From positions 4,837,501 through 4,901,500 of the forward strand of contig JANJXV010000048.1 in NCBI GenBank assembly GCA_024803745.1: a stretch of DNA of 64,000 bases, read 5' to 3'. The stretch is from Megascapheus bottae. Lineage: Eukaryota; Chordata; Mammalia; Rodentia; Geomyidae. Shown here one piece after another: positions 11,011 to 24,913 of the stretch (the first letter of the stretch is position 1; the number at the start of each line of letters is the position of its first letter). A program made the translations under genes and the position numbers. The notes under the pieces were generated by a model, which saw only the letters and a list, made by a program, of their open reading frames with translations, ran no database searches and was not told where the DNA came from.

Positions 11011-13072
11011 CTAACCCTTACTCTAACCCTAACCCTAACCCTAACCCTAACCCCAACTCTTACCCTTACCCAACCCTAACCCTAACCCCAACCCTAACAC
11101 TTACCCATACCCTAACCCTAAACCTGACCCTAACTCTAACGTTACCCTTACCTAACACTAACCCTAACCCTAACACCTAACCCTAACCCTAACCCTAACC
11201 CTAACATTACCCTTACCATAACACTAAACCTAAGCCTAAACCTAACCCTAAACTTAACCCTAACCCTAACCCTAATCCTAAACCTTACCATTACCCTAAC
11301 CCTAAACATAAACCTAACCCTAACCATAACCATAACACTTACTCTAACCCTAACCCTAACACTTACCCTAACCCTAACCCTAACCCTAACCCTTAACCTA
11401 ACCCTAACCCTTACCCTAACCCTAACCCTAACCCGAACCCTAACCCCTAACCCTAACCCTAACCCTCACCCTTACACTAACCATAACCCTAAGCCTTATC
11501 CTTACCCTAACCCTAAACCTAAACCTAACCTTAACCCTAACCCTAGCCCTAACCCTTACCCTTACCCTAAACCTAACACCTAACCATAACCCTAAACCTT
11601 ACCTTTACCCTAAACCTAAATCTAAACCTAACCGTAAACCTTACCCTTACCCTAAACCTAACCCTAACCCTAACACTAACCGTAACCCTAACCCTAACCA
11701 GAACCCTAAAACTTACTCTTACCTTAACCCTAACATTAACCCTAACTCTAACCCCTAACCCGAAACCTTACCCTTACCCTAACCCTATCCCCTAACCCTA
11801 ACCCTAGCCCTAACCTTAACTCTAACCCTAACCATAACTCTTACACTTACCGTAGCCCCAACCCTAAACCTAAACCTAAACTTAATCCTATCCCTAACCC
11901 TAACGCTAAACCTAAAGTTTACCTTAACCCTCACCCTAAACCTAACCCTTACCCTTACCCTAACCCTAACCTAACCCTTACTCTAACCCTAACCCTAACC
12001 CTAACCCTAACCCCAACCCTTACCCTTACCCAACCCTAACCCTAACCCCAACCCTGACACTTACCCATACCCTAACCCTAAACCTGACCCTAACCCTAAC
12101 GTTACCCTTACCTAACCCTAACCCTAACCCTAACACCTAACCCTAACCCTAACCCTAACCCTAACATTACCCTTACCCTAACACTAAACCTAAGCCTAAC
12201 CCTAACCCTAAACTTAACCCTAACACTAATCCTAAACCTAACCCTTACCCTTACCCTAATCTTAACCCTAACCCTAACCACTATCCCTTAACCTAACCCT
12301 AATCCTAACACTTACCCTTATACTAACGCTAAACCTAACCCTTACCATAACCCTAAACCTAACCCTAACCCTAACACTAACCCTTACACTTACCCTAAAC
12401 CTAACCGTAACACTTACCCTTACACTTACCCTAACCCTAACCGTAACACTTACCCTTACCCTAACCCTAAACCTAACCCTTACCCTAACCCTAACCCTAA
12501 CCCTAAACCCTAATCCTAACCCTAACCCTAACACTAAACCTAACCCTTAACCTTACTCTAACGCTTAACCTAACCCTAACCCTTACCCTAACCCTAAAGC
12601 TAACCCTTACCCTAACCCTAACCCGAAGCCTAACCCCTAACCCTAAACCTAACACTCACCCTAAACCTAACCCTAACCCTTACCCTTACAGTAACCCTTA
12701 CCCTTACACTAACCCTAATCCTAACCCTAACCCGAAACCTTACCCTTACCCTAAACCTAACCCTAACCCTTACCCTTACCCTAACCTTAACCCTAACCCT
12801 AACCCTTATCCTTACCTTAACCCTAACGCTAACATTAACCCTAAATCTAACACTTAACCCTAAGCCTAAACCTTACCCTTACCCTAACCCTAACCCTAAC
12901 CCTAACCCTAACGATAACCCTAAACCTTACCCTAACCCTAACCCTAACCCTAACCCTAACCATAACTTAACCCTAACCCTAACCCTAACCCTAACCCTTA
13001 CCCTGACCTAACCCTAACCCTAACTCTCACACTTACCATTACCCTAACCCTAACCATGACCCTAACCCTAAC
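11011..13072. repeat. 2,062-bp tandem segment, copy 1 (U2)
   Basis: This is the first of four head-to-tail copies. It starts at CTAACCCTTACTCTAACC within the first 960-bp repeat and ends after CCATGACCCTAACCCTAAC, just before the point where a normal unit continues with CTTACCCTTATCC. Each copy holds most of both 960-bp repeats and the stretch up to the divergent island. The two joined ends share about 16 bp (ACCCTAACCCTAACCT), enough for unequal exchange. Confidence 0.9.
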
Positions 13073-15134
13073 CTAACCCTTACTCTAACCCTAACCCTAA
13101 CCCTAACCCTAACCCCAACTCTTACCCTTACCCAACCCTAACCCTAACCCCAACCCTAACACTTACCCATACCCTAACCCTAAACCTGACCCTAACTCTA
13201 ACGTTACCCTTACCTAACACTAACCCTAACCCTAACACCTAACCCTAACCCTAACCCTAACCCTAACATTACCCTTACCATAACACTAAACCTAAGCCTA
13301 AACCTAACCCTAAACTTAACCCTAACCCTAACCCTAATCCTAAACCTTACCATTACCCTAACCCTAAACATAAACCTAACCCTAACCATAACCATAACAC
13401 TTACTCTAACCCTAACCCTAACACTTACCCTAACCCTAACCCTAACCCTAACCCTTAACCTAACCCTAACCCTTACCCTAACCCTAACCCTAACCCGAAC
13501 CCTAACCCCTAACCCTAACCCTAACCCTCACCCTTACACTAACCATAACCCTAAGCCTTATCCTTACCCTAACCCTAAACCTAAACCTAACCTTAACCCT
13601 AACCCTAGCCCTAACCCTTACCCTTACCCTAAACCTAACACCTAACCATAACCCTAAACCTTACCTTTACCCTAAACCTAAATCTAAACCTAACCGTAAA
13701 CCTTACCCTTACCCTAAACCTAACCCTAACCCTAACACTAACCGTAACCCTAACCCTAACCAGAACCCTAAAACTTACTCTTACCTTAACCCTAACATTA
13801 ACCCTAACTCTAACCCCTAACCCGAAACCTTACCCTTACCCTAACCCTATCCCCTAACCCTAACCCTAGCCCTAACCTTAACTCTAACCCTAACCATAAC
13901 TCTTACACTTACCGTAGCCCCAACCCTAAACCTAAACCTAAACTTAATCCTATCCCTAACCCTAACGCTAAACCTAAAGTTTACCTTAACCCTCACCCTA
14001 AACCTAACCCTTACCCTTACCCTAACCCTAACCTAACCCTTACTCTAACCCTAACCCTAACCCTAACCCTAACCCCAACCCTTACCCTTACCCAACCCTA
14101 ACCCTAACCCCAACCCTGACACTTACCCATACCCTAACCCTAAACCTGACCCTAACCCTAACGTTACCCTTACCTAACCCTAACCCTAACCCTAACACCT
14201 AACCCTAACCCTAACCCTAACCCTAACATTACCCTTACCCTAACACTAAACCTAAGCCTAACCCTAACCCTAAACTTAACCCTAACACTAATCCTAAACC
14301 TAACCCTTACCCTTACCCTAATCTTAACCCTAACCCTAACCACTATCCCTTAACCTAACCCTAATCCTAACACTTACCCTTATACTAACGCTAAACCTAA
14401 CCCTTACCATAACCCTAAACCTAACCCTAACCCTAACACTAACCCTTACACTTACCCTAAACCTAACCGTAACACTTACCCTTACACTTACCCTAACCCT
14501 AACCGTAACACTTACCCTTACCCTAACCCTAAACCTAACCCTTACCCTAACCCTAACCCTAACCCTAAACCCTAATCCTAACCCTAACCCTAACACTAAA
14601 CCTAACCCTTAACCTTACTCTAACGCTTAACCTAACCCTAACCCTTACCCTAACCCTAAAGCTAACCCTTACCCTAACCCTAACCCGAAGCCTAACCCCT
14701 AACCCTAAACCTAACACTCACCCTAAACCTAACCCTAACCCTTACCCTTACAGTAACCCTTACCCTTACACTAACCCTAATCCTAACCCTAACCCGAAAC
14801 CTTACCCTTACCCTAAACCTAACCCTAACCCTTACCCTTACCCTAACCTTAACCCTAACCCTAACCCTTATCCTTACCTTAACCCTAACGCTAACATTAA
14901 CCCTAAATCTAACACTTAACCCTAAGCCTAAACCTTACCCTTACCCTAACCCTAACCCTAACCCTAACCCTAACGATAACCCTAAACCTTACCCTAACCC
15001 TAACCCTAACCCTAACCCTAACCATAACTTAACCCTAACCCTAACCCTAACCCTAACCCTTACCCTGACCTAACCCTAACCCTAACTCTCACACTTACCA
15101 TTACCCTAACCCTAACCATGACCCTAACCCTAAC
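13073..15134. repeat. 2,062-bp tandem segment, copy 2 (U2)
   Basis: This copy has the same length as copy 1, and I noticed no difference from it. Its left junction reads CCCTAACCTAACCCTTACTC at 13066-13085. Confidence 0.9.
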
Positions 15135-17196
15135 CTAACCCTTACTCTAACCCTAACCCTAACCCTAACCCTAACCCCAACTCTTACCCTTACCCAACCC
15201 TAACCCTAACCCCAACCCTAACACTTACCCATACCCTAACCCTAAACCTGACCCTAACTCTAACGTTACCCTTACCTAACACTAACCCTAACCCTAACAC
15301 CTAACCCTAACCCTAACCCTAACCCTAACATTACCCTTACCATAACACTAAACCTAAGCCTAAACCTAACCCTAAACTTAACCCTAACCCTAACCCTAAT
15401 CCTAAACCTTACCATTACCCTAACCCTAAACATAAACCTAACCCTAACCATAACCATAACACTTACTCTAACCCTAACCCTAACACTTACCCTAACCCTA
15501 ACCCTAACCCTAACCCTTAACCTAACCCTAACCCTTACCCTAACCCTAACCCTAACCCGAACCCTAACCCCTAACCCTAACCCTAACCCTCACCCTTACA
15601 CTAACCATAACCCTAAGCCTTATCCTTACCCTAACCCTAAACCTAAACCTAACCTTAACCCTAACCCTAGCCCTAACCCTTACCCTTACCCTAAACCTAA
15701 CACCTAACCATAACCCTAAACCTTACCTTTACCCTAAACCTAAATCTAAACCTAACCGTAAACCTTACCCTTACCCTAAACCTAACCCTAACCCTAACAC
15801 TAACCGTAACCCTAACCCTAACCAGAACCCTAAAACTTACTCTTACCTTAACCCTAACATTAACCCTAACTCTAACCCCTAACCCGAAACCTTACCCTTA
15901 CCCTAACCCTATCCCCTAACCCTAACCCTAGCCCTAACCTTAACTCTAACCCTAACCATAACTCTTACACTTACCGTAGCCCCAACCCTAAACCTAAACC
16001 TAAACTTAATCCTATCCCTAACCCTAACGCTAAACCTAAAGTTTACCTTAACCCTCACCCTAAACCTAACCCTTACCCTTACCCTAACCCTAACCTAACC
16101 CTTACTCTAACCCTAACCCTAACCCTAACCCTAACCCCAACCCTTACCCTTACCCAACCCTAACCCTAACCCCAACCCTGACACTTACCCATACCCTAAC
16201 CCTAAACCTGACCCTAACCCTAACGTTACCCTTACCTAACCCTAACCCTAACCCTAACACCTAACCCTAACCCTAACCCTAACCCTAACATTACCCTTAC
16301 CCTAACACTAAACCTAAGCCTAACCCTAACCCTAAACTTAACCCTAACACTAATCCTAAACCTAACCCTTACCCTTACCCTAATCTTAACCCTAACCCTA
16401 ACCACTATCCCTTAACCTAACCCTAATCCTAACACTTACCCTTATACTAACGCTAAACCTAACCCTTACCATAACCCTAAACCTAACCCTAACCCTAACA
16501 CTAACCCTTACACTTACCCTAAACCTAACCGTAACACTTACCCTTACACTTACCCTAACCCTAACCGTAACACTTACCCTTACCCTAACCCTAAACCTAA
16601 CCCTTACCCTAACCCTAACCCTAACCCTAAACCCTAATCCTAACCCTAACCCTAACACTAAACCTAACCCTTAACCTTACTCTAACGCTTAACCTAACCC
16701 TAACCCTTACCCTAACCCTAAAGCTAACCCTTACCCTAACCCTAACCCGAAGCCTAACCCCTAACCCTAAACCTAACACTCACCCTAAACCTAACCCTAA
16801 CCCTTACCCTTACAGTAACCCTTACCCTTACACTAACCCTAATCCTAACCCTAACCCGAAACCTTACCCTTACCCTAAACCTAACCCTAACCCTTACCCT
16901 TACCCTAACCTTAACCCTAACCCTAACCCTTATCCTTACCTTAACCCTAACGCTAACATTAACCCTAAATCTAACACTTAACCCTAAGCCTAAACCTTAC
17001 CCTTACCCTAACCCTAACCCTAACCCTAACCCTAACGATAACCCTAAACCTTACCCTAACCCTAACCCTAACCCTAACCCTAACCATAACTTAAACCTAA
17101 CCCTAACCCTAACCCTAACCCTTACCCTGACCTAACCCTAACCCTAACTCTCACACTTACCATTACCCTAACCCTAACCATGACCCTAACCCTAAC
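15135..17196. repeat. 2,062-bp tandem segment, copy 3 (U2)
   Basis: This copy has equal length. A private ACCTAA (CTTAAACCTAACC at 17090) is the only change I noticed. Confidence 0.9.
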
Positions 17197-19252
17197 CTAA
17201 CCCTTACTCTAACCCTAACCCTAACCCTAACCCTAACCCCAACTCTTACCCTTACCCAACCCTAACCCTAACCCCAACCCTAACACTTACCCATACCCTA
17301 ACCCTAAACCTGACCCTAACTCTAACGTTACCCTTACCTAACACTAACCCTAACCCTAACACCTAACCCTAACCCTAACCCTAACCCTAACATTACCCTT
17401 ACCATAACACTAAACCTAAGCCTAAACCTAACCCTAAACTTAACCCTAACCCTAACCCTAATCCTAAACCTTACCATTACCCTAACCCTAAACATAAACC
17501 TAACCCTAACCATAACCATAACACTTACTCTAACCCTAACCCTAACACTTACCCTAACCCTAACCCTAACCCTAACCCTTAACCTAACCCTAACCCTTAC
17601 CCTAACCCTAACCCTAACCCGAACCCTAACCCCTAACCCTAACCCTAACCCTCACCCTTACACTAACCATAACCCTAAGCCTTATCCTTACCCTAACCCT
17701 AAACCTAAACCTAACCTTAACCCTAACCCTAGCCCTAACCCTTACCCTTACCCTAAACCTAACACCTAACCATAACCCTAAACCTTACCTTTACCCTAAA
17801 CCTAAATCTAAACCTAACCATAAACCTTACCCTTACCCTAAACCTAACCCTAACACTAACCGTAACCCTAACCCTAACCAGAACCCTAAAACTTACTCTT
17901 ACCTTAACCCTAACATTAACCCTAACTCTAACCCCTAACCCGAAACCTTACCCTTACCCTAACCCTATCCCCTAACCCTAACCCTAGCCCTAACCTTAAC
18001 TCTAACCCTAACCATAACTCTTACACTTACCGTAGCCCCAACCCTAAACCTAAACCTAAACTTAATCCTATCCCTAACCCTAACGCTAAACCTAAAGTTT
18101 ACCTTAACCCTCACCCTAAACCTAACCCTTACCCTTACCCTAACCCTAACCTAACCCTTACTCTAACCCTAACCCTAACCCTAACCCTAACCCCAACCCT
18201 TACCCTTACCCAACCCTAACCCTAACCCCAACCCTGACACTTACCCATACCCTAATCCTAAACCTGACCCTAACCCTAACGTTACCCTTACCTAACCCTA
18301 ACCCTAACCCTAACACCTAACCCTAACCCTAACCCTAACCCTAACATTACCCTTACCCTAACACTAAACCTAAGCCTAACCCTAACCCTAAACTTAACCC
18401 TAACACTAATCCTAAACCTAACCCTTACCCTTACCCTAAACTTAACCCTAACCCTAACCACTATCCCTTAACCTAACCCTAATCCTAACACTTACCCTTA
18501 TACTAACGCTAAACCTAACCCTTACCATAACCCTAAACCTAACCCTAACCCTAACACTAACCCTTACACTTACCCTAAACCTAACCGTAACACTTACCCT
18601 TACACTTACCCTAACCCTAACCGTAACACTTACCCTTACCCTAACCCTAAACCTAACCCTTACCCTAACCCTAACCCTAACCCTAAACCCTAATCCTAAC
18701 CCTAACCCTAACACTAAACCTAACCCTTAACCTTACTCTAACGCTTAACCTAACCCTAACCCTTACCCTAACCCTAAAGCTAACCCTTACCCTAACCCTA
18801 ACCCGAAGCCTAACCCCTAACCCTAAACCTAACACTCACCCTAAACCTAACCCTAACCCTTACCCTTACAGTAACCCTTACCCTTACACTAACCCTAATC
18901 CTAACCCTAACCCGAAACCTTACCCTTACCCTAAACCTAACCCTAACCCTTACCCTTACCCTAACCTTAACCCTAACCCTAACCCTTATCCTTACCTTAA
19001 CCCTAACGCTAACATTAACCCTAAATCTAACACTTAACCCTAAGCCTAAACCTTACCCTTACCCTAACCCTAACCCTAACCCTAACCCTAACGATAACCC
19101 TAAACCTTACCCTAACCCTAACCCTAACCCTAACCCTAACCATAACTTAACCCTAACCCTAACCCTAACCCTAACCCTTACCCTGACCTAACCCTAACCC
19201 TAACTCTCACACTTACCATTACCCTAACCCTAACCATGACCCTAACCCTAAC
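17197..19252. repeat. 2,062-bp tandem segment, copy 4, 2,056 bp (U2)
   Basis: This is the last copy, and it continues directly into the divergent island, so it holds the original right-hand flank. It is one hexamer shorter: CCTAACACTAACCG near 17847 where the other copies have an extra CCCTAA. It carries private CCATAAACC at 17817, CCCTAATCC at 18251 and CCCTAAACTTAACC at 18434. Confidence 0.88.
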
Positions 19253-19328
19253 CTTACCCTTATCCTAACCCTAACCCTAAACCTAACACTTAACCTTACC
19301 CTAACTCTAAACCTAACCCTAACCCTAA

Positions 19329-19514
19329 CCCTACACATAACTCTACCCCTAACCCTAATCCTAACCCTACCCCTAACTCTACCTCTACCCCTACCCCCAA
19401 CCCTAATCCTAACCCAAAAGCTACCCCTCCCCCTTCTCCTACACCTAAACGTAACCCCCACCTAACCCTATCCTAACCCTAGCCCGAGCCCAACCCCAAC
19501 CCTAACCCTACCCT
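19329..19514. repeat. Divergent CCCCTA/polypyrimidine island (U2)
   Basis: This is the U2 copy, with the pyrimidine run at 19421-19440. It lies directly after the last 2,062-bp copy and was not amplified with it. Confidence 0.75.
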
Positions 19515-19816
19515 TAACATTAACCCTATCTCTAACCCTAAACCTACACCTAATCCTAACCCTAACCCTAACCCTAAACCTAACCCTAACTGTAACCCTT
19601 ACCCTTACCCTAACCCTAACCCCAAAACTAACCCTAACCCTAACCCTAACTCTTACCATAAACCAAACCCTAGCCCTAACCTAACTCTTACTCTTACCCT
19701 AACCCTAACCAAACCTATCCCTAACCAGAACTCTAAACCTTACACTTACCCTAAACCTAACCCTAACTCTTGACCTAAACTTAACACTAACCCTAACCCC
19801 TAACCCTAACTTTTAC

Positions 19817-21019
19817 CCTAAACCTTACCCTTACCCTTACCTTAACCCTAACCCTAACCCTTATCCTAAAACTAACACTAACCCTAAACCCTAACCCTAA
19901 CCCTAACCATAACCATAACCATAACCCTTGCCCTAACCCTAACCCTAACCATAATCCCAACCCTAAACCTAACCCTAACCCTTACCCTTACCTAACCCTA
20001 CCCCTAACCCTAACCCTAACCCTTACCCTAACACTAAACCTAACCCTAAACCTAACCCCTAACCCTAACCCTAACCCTAAACCTTAACCTTACCCTAACC
20101 ATAAACCTAACCTTACACTAACCCTAACCCAAAACCTAACCCTAACCATTACCCTAACCCTAAACCTAACCCTAACCTTAACCCTTACCCTTACCCTAAC
20201 CCTAACCCTAACCCTAACCTTTACCATTACCCTAACCCTAACCCTAACCTTAATGCTAACCCTAACCTAACCATAACCTCTACCCTAACCCTAACCCTAA
20301 CACTAATCCATACACTAAAACTTACCCTAACTCTAACCTTTCCAATTTCCCTAACCCTAACCCTAACCCTAAAGCTTAACCTTACCCTTACCCTTACCCT
20401 AACCGTAAACCAAACCCTAACCCTAACCCTTAACTTAACCCTAACCCTAACACTAAACCTAACCCTTACACTTGCCCTAATCCTAAGACTAACCTTAACC
20501 CTTACCCTTACCCTAAACCTAACCCTAACCTTAACCTAACCCTTACCCTAACCCTAACCCTAACTCTAAACTTAATGCTAACCCTAACCCTAACCCTAAC
20601 CCTTTCCCTAATGCTAACCCTAACCCTAACCTTAACCCTAACTGTAACCCTAACCTTTACACTTACCCTGACCCTAACCCTAAACATAACCCTGACCCTA
20701 ACCCTAATCCTAAACCTCACCCTTACAAGTACGCTAACCCTAACCCTAACCATAACCCGAACCGTAACCTCTAACCCTAACCCTAACCCTCACCCTATCC
20801 CTAAACCTAACCCTAACTCTTAAGCTTACCCTAACCCTAACCCTAACCCTAACCCCTAACCCTAATCTTAACGCTAACACTTACCTTTACCCTACCCTAA
20901 CCCTAACTCTAAACCTAACCCTAACCCTAACCCTAAACCTTACCAGAACACTAAACCTAACCCTAAACCTAACCCTTACCCTAACCCTAACCCTAACCCT
21001 TACCCTAAAACTAACCCTA
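19817..21019. repeat. E block (U2)
   Basis: This copy has the same length as in U1 and a private CTTATCC at 19860. AAGCTT sites lie at 20372 and 20822. Confidence 0.75.
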
Positions 21020-22149
21020 ACCCTAACCCTAACCCCTAACCATAAACCTAAACCTAACCTTATCCCTAACCCTTACCCTAACACTAACCCTAACGCTTAC
21101 CCTGAAACTAACCCTAACGCTAACCCCTAAACCTAACCCTAACCCTAACACTAACACTATCATTTACCCTAACCCTAACCCTAACCCTAACCCTTACCCT
21201 AACCCTAACCCTAACCCTTACCCTAACCCTAACCATAACCCGGACCCTAACCCCTAACCCTAACCTTAACCCTCACCCTAACGCTAACCCTAAAACTAAC
21301 TCTTGTCCTTAACCTAACCCTAACCCTAAACCTAACCTTAACTCTAACCCTAACCCTAACCCTTACCCCAACCCTTACCCTAACCCCTAACGCTAACCCT
21401 AATACTTACACTTTCCCTAAACCTAAACCTAACCCTAAACCTAAACCTTACCCTTACCGTAAACCTAAGCCTAACCCTAACCGTAAACCTAACCCTATCC
21501 CGAACCCTAACCCTTACTCTTACCTTAACTCTAAACCGAACCCTAACTCTAACCCCTAACCCTAAAACTTACCCTTACCCTAACCCTAACCCTAACGTTC
21601 ACCCTAACCCTAACCCTAACCCTTACACTTAACCTAACCCTAACCCCAAACCTAACCCTAAACCTAACCCTAACCCTAACCCTAACCCTTACCGAACCCT
21701 ACCCCTAACCCTAACCGGAACCCTAACCCTAACCGGAACCCTAACCCTAAACCTAACCCTAACCCCTAAACCCTCAACCTAACCCTAACCCTAAACCTTA
21801 AACTAACCCTTACCCTAACCCCAAACCTAAACCTAAACCTAACCCTAATCCTAACCCTAACCCTAACCCTAAACCTACACTTAACCCTAACCCTTACCCT
21901 TACACTAACCCTAACCATAACCCTTACCCTAAACCTAACCCTAACCCTAACCCTAACACTTACCCTTACCCTAACCCTAACCCTAACCCTAACCCTAACC
22001 CTTACCCTAAACCTAACTCTAACCCCAACCCTTACCCTTAGCCTAACCCGAACCCTAACCCTAACTCTATCCCCTAACCTAAACCCTATCCCGAACACTT
22101 ACCGTAACCATAAAACTAAGCCTAACCCTTACCCTGAACTTAACCCTAT

Positions 22150-23175
22150 CCCTAACCCTAACCCTAACCCTTACCCTTACCCTTACCCTAACCCTAACCC
22201 TAAACCTAACCCTAACCCTAACCCTAATCCTTACTCTTACCCTAACCCTAACCCTACCACTAACCCAAACACTTACCCTTACCCTAACCCTAACCCTAAC
22301 ACTAACCCTAACTTTTACCCTAACCCTAACCCTAACCCTTACTCTAAACCCTAACCCTAAACTTACCCTAACCCTAACCCCTAATCCTAACCATAAACCT
22401 AAATCTAAACCTAACCCTTAAACTTACCCTAACGCTAATCCTAACCCTAACCCTTACCCTAACCCTAACCCTAACCCTTACCCTAACCCTAACCCTAACA
22501 TGAAGCCTAACCCCAAACCCTAAACCTAACACTCACCCTAACCCTCACCCTAACCCTTACCCTTACCATAACCGTTACCCTTACCCTAATCCTACCCCTA
22601 ATCCTAACCCGAAACTTTACCTTACCCTAAACCTAACCCTAACCCTTACCCTAGCCCTAACTCTACCCTAATCCTAACCCTTATCCTTACCTTAACGCTA
22701 ACCCTAACCATAACCTAACTCTAATGCTTAACAGTAACCCTAAACCTTACCCTTACCCTAAACCTAACCCTAGCCCTAACCCTACCCCTAACCCTAAGCC
22801 CTAACCCTAACCGTAACCCTAACCCCTACCCTTTCCCTCACCCTAAACCTAACCCTAACCCTAACCCTAACCCTAACCTAAAGTCTAAACCTAACCCTAA
22901 CCCTAACCCTAACCCTTACCCTTACCCTAACCCTAACCCTAAACCTAACCCTAACCCTAACCCTAACCCTAATCCTTACTCTTCCCCTAACCCTAACCCT
23001 ACCACTAACCCAAACACTTACCCTTACCCTAACCCTAACCCTAACACTAACCCTAACTTTTACCCTAACCCTAACCCTAACCCTTACCCTAAACCGTAAC
23101 CCTAAACTTACCCTAACCCTAACCCTAAATCTAACCCTTAAAATTACCCTAACCCTAACCCTAATCTTAACCCTA
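22150..23175. repeat. Internal duplication, offset about 750 bp (U2)
   Basis: This is the U2 counterpart, with ACCACTAACCCAAACACTTA at 22256 and 23001. The distance between the two copies matches that in U1. Confidence 0.68.
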
Positions 23176-23239
23176 ACCCTAAACCTTAACATAACCCTAA
23201 CCATAAACCTAACCCTAAACCTAACCCTAACCCTAACCC

Positions 23240-23660
23240 TAAACCTTACCCTTATCCAAACCCTAACCCTAACCCCAATCCCCTAACCCTAACCCTAACC
23301 CAAACTCTAACCCTTCCCCTTACCCTAACCCTAACCCTCACCCTTACACTAAACCTAACCCTAACCTTAAGCCTAACCCTATCCCTAACACTAAACACTA
23401 GCCCTAACACAAACCAAAATCTCACCCTTACCTAACCCTAACCATAACCATTAACATAACCCTAACCCTAACCGTAACACTTACCCTTATCCTAACCCTA
23501 ACCCTAAACTTAACCCCAACCCTAAAACTAACCCTAACCCTTACCCTTACACTACCCCTAACCCTAAACCTAACGCTAACCCTAAACCTAACCCTAACTT
23601 TACCCTAACCCTAACCCTTTCCCTAACCCTAAACCTAACCTTAACCCTAACCCTTACCCT
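23240..23660. repeat. 414-bp segment found only in U2
   Basis: Left of this stretch U2 and U1 align at an offset of 16,416; right of it the offset is 16,830. It holds unusual hexamers not seen together elsewhere: TTATCCAAACCC, CCCCAATCCCC, CCCTTCCCC, AAACACTAGCCC and CAAACCAAAATCTCACCC. At the same place U1 has a run of five perfect hexamers (6815-6844), as expected if U1 lost the segment by pairing of perfect CCCTAA at both edges. Insertion in U2 is the alternative. Confidence 0.7.
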
Positions 23661-24913
23661 TAGCCTAACCCTAACCACAACCCAAACCCTAACCCTAACC
23701 CTTACCCTTACCCTAATCCTAACCCCAAACCTAACCCTAACCCTAACCCTTACCCTTACCATAAACCGAAACCTAAACCTAACCCTAACCCTAACACTTA
23801 CCTTTACCCTAACCCTAACCCTTACCCTAACCCTAAACGTAACCCTAACAATAAGCCTAACCCTTACCCTTACCCTAACCCTAACCCTAACCCTAACCTT
23901 AACACTTACTCTTACCCTAACCCTAACCCTTACCCTTATGCTAACCCTAAAACTAACCTTAAACCCAACCCTAAACCTAACCCTAACCCTTACCCTTACC
24001 CTAACCCTAAAACTAACCCTAACCTTCACCCTTACCCTTACCCTAACCCTAACCCTTAACCTAATACTTACCCTTACCCTAACCCTAACCCTGACTCTAA
24101 CCCTAGCCTTCCGTAACCCTAATACAACCCTAACCCCTAACACTAAACCTAACCCTAAACCTTACCTTTACCCTAACCCTAACACTAACCCTAAGCCCTA
24201 ACCCTAACCCTAACCCTAACCCTTACCCTAACCCTAACCCTAACTCTAACCCTAAACCGAAACCTAACCCTAACCCTTAACCTAACCCTAACCCTAACCC
24301 TAACCCTAACCCTAAACCAAAGCCTAACCTTAACCCTAACCCTTACCCTTATCCTAACCCTAACCCTAACCCTAACCCTAACCCTTACCCTAAACCTAAT
24401 CCTAACACTTACCCTAACGCTAACCCTAACACGAACCCTTACTCGTAACCCTAACCCTAACCCTTACCCTTACCCTAACCCTAACCCTACACTTATCCCC
24501 AAACCTAAACCTAAACCTAACCCTTACCCTTACCCTAACCCTAACCCAAACCCTTACCCTAAACCTAACCCTAACACTAACCCTAACCCTTACTCTTACC
24601 CTAACCCTAACCCCAAACCTAACCCTAACCTAACCCTAAAACTTACCCTTTCCCTAAACCTAACCCTCACCCTTATCCTAACCCTAACCCTAACCCTAAC
24701 CCTAAGCCCTAACACTAACTGTAACCCTGAACCTTACCCTTACCCTAATCCTAACCCAAAAGCTAACCCTAACCCTAACCCTAACCATTACCCTAACACT
24801 AACCTTAACCTTAACCCCAACTGTAAACCTAACCTAACCTTAACCCTAATGCTTACCCTTACCCTGACCCTAACCCTAACCCTAACCCTAACCTTAACCC
24901 TAACCCTAAACCT

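Larger units (their letters stand above)
21903..23938. repeat. Same block in U2, 2,036 bp
   Basis: This is the U2 counterpart. It is longer than in U1 by a 414-bp segment near 23240-23660 and two hexamer gains (around 21990 and 22867). Confidence 0.83.
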
